A stretch of 64,000 nucleotides of DNA. Source: Chitinophaga japonensis (GTDB lineage Bacteria > Bacteroidota > Bacteroidia > Chitinophagales > Chitinophagaceae). Of the stretch, positions 62,226 through 64,000 are shown piece after piece. Made by a program: the position numbers and the translations under genes. Position 1 is the first letter of the stretch, and each line of letters opens with the position of its first letter. The stretch is from contig NZ_VLLG01000002.1 in assembly GCF_007830125.1 (NCBI RefSeq), forward strand, positions 1,372,550 to 1,436,549. Direction: 5' to 3'. Below the pieces are notes generated by a model. It had not been told where the DNA came from. It saw only the letters and a program-made list of their open reading frames with translations, and did not search any database.

Positions 62226-62252
62226 GCGCTCACAATAAAAATTGTGAAAGCG
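62226..62252. promoter_or_regulatory. Inverted repeat upstream of msrB
   Basis: TCACAAT (62230-62236), AAAA, ATTGTGA (62241-62247) form a perfect 7-bp inverted repeat, extended by CGCT/AGCG with a bulge. It is in the mutL-msrB divergent gap, 62 bases before the msrB ATG. Operator role is a guess. Confidence 0.4.
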
Positions 62253-62313
62253 TAGTTTAACTGTTGTACTGAAGCACCCGCATATACCAAGTGCCGGTCA
62301 AAACCATCCAACC

Positions 62314-62784
62314 ATGGAAGAAGGAAAAAAGAATGAAGTATACTCCCGCAGCGATACTGCCAAAGTAGACCTTCCCAACGAGGAATGGCAGAAGCTGCTG
62401 TCGCCCGAGGTGTATCATATTGCCAGGGAAAAAGGGACCGAATGGGCCTTTACCGGGAAGTACTGGAACAGCAAGGAAAAGGGCACCTACTATTGCGCTG
62501 CCTGCGGCAACCCGCTGTTTGTATCAGACGCCAAGTTTGAGAGCGCCTGCGGATGGCCCAGCTTTTTCCAGCCCCTTTCAAAGACCAGCGTTATTTATGC
62601 GCCGGACAATTCCCATGGCATGCAGCGCACGGAAGTGATGTGCGGCCGCTGTAAGTCGCACCTGGGACATGTATTTGACGATGGCCCGCCGCCCACCGGC
62701 CTGCGGTATTGCATTAACTCCGTTATCCTGGACTTTGAGCAGGCGCAGGAGGCGGAAAAGCGCTACAAGCGCAGCCCCGAATAA
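62314..62784 (+). CDS. msrB: Peptide-methionine (R)-S-oxide reductase
   Basis: A 156-residue enzyme that repairs oxidised methionine. The zinc site is the two CxxC pairs CAACG and CGRCKS. GWPSFFQPL and GHVFDDGPPPTGLRYCINS hold the conserved GHVFDDGP block and the catalytic Cys. No signal peptide is apparent, so it is cytoplasmic. It is divergent from mutL, beyond an inverted repeat. Confidence 0.95.
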   Translation: MEEGKKNEVYSRSDTAKVDLPNEEWQKLLSPEVYHIAREKGTEWAFTGKYWNSKEKGTYYCAACGNPLFVSDAKFESACGWPSFFQPLSKTSVIYAPDNSHGMQRTEVMCGRCKSHLGHVFDDGPPPTGLRYCINSVILDFEQAQEAEKRYKRSPE

Positions 62785-62838
62785 GACTTATATAGTAGGA
62801 AATCCGTATATTTAACATGTACCAAAACCACAACTGTT

Positions 62839-63363
62839 ATGAAAGTACTGAAAGTACTGCTATGGATCGTTGGCATCATCCTGCTCATTGGTGTCATACT
62901 CCTGGTAGCTGCTCCCACCAAAATGCATATTGAGCGCTCTGTAGCCATCAATGCCCCCGCCAGCCAGATATGGCCGCACCTGGTAAACTACGCATCATTT
63001 AACGACTGGAACCCCTGGTATAAAATGGATACCGCCGCACAATACACTATTACCGGCCAGGACGGCACGGTGGGCGCCGCCAGCAACTGGAAAGGAGAAA
63101 AGATAGGCGAGGGCCGGCTGGAAACCACTGCCATGGAGCCCTATACCAGCGTACAGCAGCAACTTACTTTTATCAAACCCTGGGAGTCTACCGCCGACTG
63201 CTACTATCGCCTGAGCGAGAACGCCGGCGTTACTACCGTTACCTGGGGATTTGACAGCGAATTTCCGCGCCCGCAGAACATTATGGGCCTGTTTATGAAA
63301 GGCTCGCTGGAAAAGGATTATGATAATGGGCTGCAGGACCTGAAAAAGCAGGTAGAGCAGTAG
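62839..63363 (+). CDS. SRPBCC-family (polyketide cyclase-like) membrane-anchored protein
   Basis: A 174-residue protein. An N-terminal membrane helix (LLWIVGIILLIGVILLVAAP) is followed by an SRPBCC/START-like domain with HIERSVAINAPASQIWPHLVNYASFNDWNPWYKMD. The C-terminal helix LFMKGSLEKDYDNGLQDLKKQVE closes the fold. Such proteins bind hydrophobic ligands. It follows msrB by 54 bases, possibly in one transcript. Its stop is directly followed by heptad element C. Confidence 0.85.
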   Translation: MKVLKVLLWIVGIILLIGVILLVAAPTKMHIERSVAINAPASQIWPHLVNYASFNDWNPWYKMDTAAQYTITGQDGTVGAASNWKGEKIGEGRLETTAMEPYTSVQQQLTFIKPWESTADCYYRLSENAGVTTVTWGFDSEFPRPQNIMGLFMKGSLEKDYDNGLQDLKKQVEQ

Positions 63364-63501
63364 AGATTCCAAATCCCCAGGGGGGAAATTCCAAAATCCA
63401 AATTCCAAATTCCAAACGGAAAGGGACATGATTCACTAAAAAGCGGTCTGCTTTTACTTTAGACACAATTCCCCCGTTTGGAATTTGGTATTTGGAATTT
63501 C
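63364..63501. repeat. Heptad hairpin element, copy C
   Basis: Inverted arms at 63385-63419 (35 bases) and 63474-63501 (28 bases) flank a 54-base loop. The left arm has one more 7-base unit (CCAAAAT, CCAAATT, CCAAATT, CCAAACG) than the right (CCAAATA, CCAAATT, CCAAACG). Otherwise the arms match closely. The loop is different from those of copies A and B. It separates the SRPBCC gene from the convergent SusD gene. Confidence 0.75.
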
Positions 63502-63506
63502 AAAGA

Positions 63507-64000
63507 TCAGTATCCTTCATTCTGCGTCAGGGTAGGTTCCCCGTTCTTCGAGCTGTTCACAATTTCCTGCAGCGGAATAGGATAGTAAATGTTGTGATCC
63601 CTGAAAGTAGCTACGTTAAGGTAGGTACGTTTCAGCTTTTCCTTAGCCAGGTAGTCATTCAGCACCTCCGGGGCAATACCCCAGCGCACCAGGTCGAAGA
63701 AGCGGTGCCCTTCCATGGCAAACTCCAGCCGCTCTTCAAAACGCACGGCCCTGCGCGCCGTTTCTTTATCCGCCCAGGGCGTGGTATACAGGCCTATCTG
63801 GTAATTGGCCGCATTGCTGCCATCGGGCATTTTTACAAACCCCTCCGGGTTGGCGGCCCGTTCGCGTATCATATTCACCAGCTCCCGCGCCCGCTCCAGC
63901 GAGCCTGTTTCCACCTCGCATTCCGCCAGCCAGAGTATGACATGGGAGTAGCGGATCATGCGGTAGTTGTTGGCGTTTTGCCGGGGATTGTTGGCAAAGG
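63507..64000 (-). CDS. RagB/SusD-family outer membrane lipoprotein, C-terminal part
   Basis: The frame is open through the right edge, so the gene is cut off by the window. The visible ~160 residues include MIRYSHVILWLAECEVETGSLERARELVNMIR, the TPR-like helices of SusD, then RFEERLEFAMEGHRFFDLVRWG, the family signature. The C-terminus KRTYLNVATFRDHNIYYPIPLQEI is typical. SusD proteins cap a TonB-dependent SusC transporter and bind glycans, so a polysaccharide utilisation locus may start beyond 64 kb. Confidence 0.93.
   Translation of the reverse strand, partial: FANNPRQNANNYRMIRYSHVILWLAECEVETGSLERARELVNMIRERAANPEGFVKMPDGSNAANYQIGLYTTPWADKETARRAVRFEERLEFAMEGHRFFDLVRWGIAPEVLNDYLAKEKLKRTYLNVATFRDHNIYYPIPLQEIVNSSKNGEPTLTQNEGY

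Overview
The window is typical of a Bacteroidota chromosome, most likely a Chitinophagaceae member close to Chitinophaga. This is inferred from several things: a partial SusD-family gene at the right edge, promoters of the TTG/TTTG-N19-TAnnTTTG type, few Shine-Dalgarno sequences, many Tat/lipoprotein-type enzymes, a fused alpha/beta E1 dehydrogenase, and a 3-deoxy-8-amino-octulosonate (Kdo8N) gene set. Genes are dense, and most regions are ordinary housekeeping or metabolism.

Layout. 1-8.4 kb: cardiolipin synthase, a DUF1016/YhcG nuclease-like gene flanked and interrupted by two related perfect palindromes, a carotenoid-hydratase-like membrane protein, a KgtP-type permease, rpiA and a VOC protein. 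Next comes a decayed island (integrase scraps plus an AAA+/DUF4143 gene) abutting tRNA-Phe. 8.5-23.7 kb: DUF3050, recQ, a kdsD-manC-aminotransferase operon, a carbonic anhydrase/SulP pair, a PadR-PspC operon, feoB and an M28 peptidase. 23.7-30.5 kb: S41 peptidase, DUF922 protein, paaABCD (phenylacetyl-CoA epoxidase, no paaE here), nadD and an AI-2E family protein. 30.6-36.5 kb: small membrane/envelope and stress-type proteins (YtxH, two-TM holin-like, radical SAM, GH25 lysozyme, CAP, DUF2383, CsbD-like). 36.6-39.6 kb: kdnA-kdsB-kdnB, predicted to make and activate Kdo8N for lipid A core. KdsD at 11.7 kb supplies the arabinose-5-phosphate precursor. 39.6-45.5 kb: MFS transporter, Dps, NYN/OST-HTH protein, fused E1 and small membrane or lipoproteins. 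45.6-57 kb: a sugar-oxidation neighbourhood with a TIM-barrel isomerase, two Tat-type Gfo/Idh oxidoreductases, a GMC oxidoreductase with its gluconate-2-dehydrogenase subunit-3 partner and a divergent gluconokinase, plus an FGE-type protein and PBP4. 57-64 kb: DUF885 peptidase, GNAT, AraC regulator, mutL, msrB, SRPBCC protein and a truncated SusD gene.

The least explained structure is a set of intergenic elements built from 7-nt units. They start at or next to stop codons at about 18.5, 28.7, 33.9, 44.5, 47.7, 49.2 and 63.4 kb. Most fold into hairpins. Two copies (28734-28863 and 49163-49292) have perfect 34-36 bp arms around a conserved ~55 bp core, one inverted relative to the other. Between copies, indels are exactly one 7-nt unit. 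They look like a dispersed repeat family. Other points of interest are the paired palindromes of the DUF1016 gene, the tRNA-Phe island remnant, and a large inverted repeat between the GMC operon and gluconokinase.

All calls come from reading the sequence. No database search was possible.
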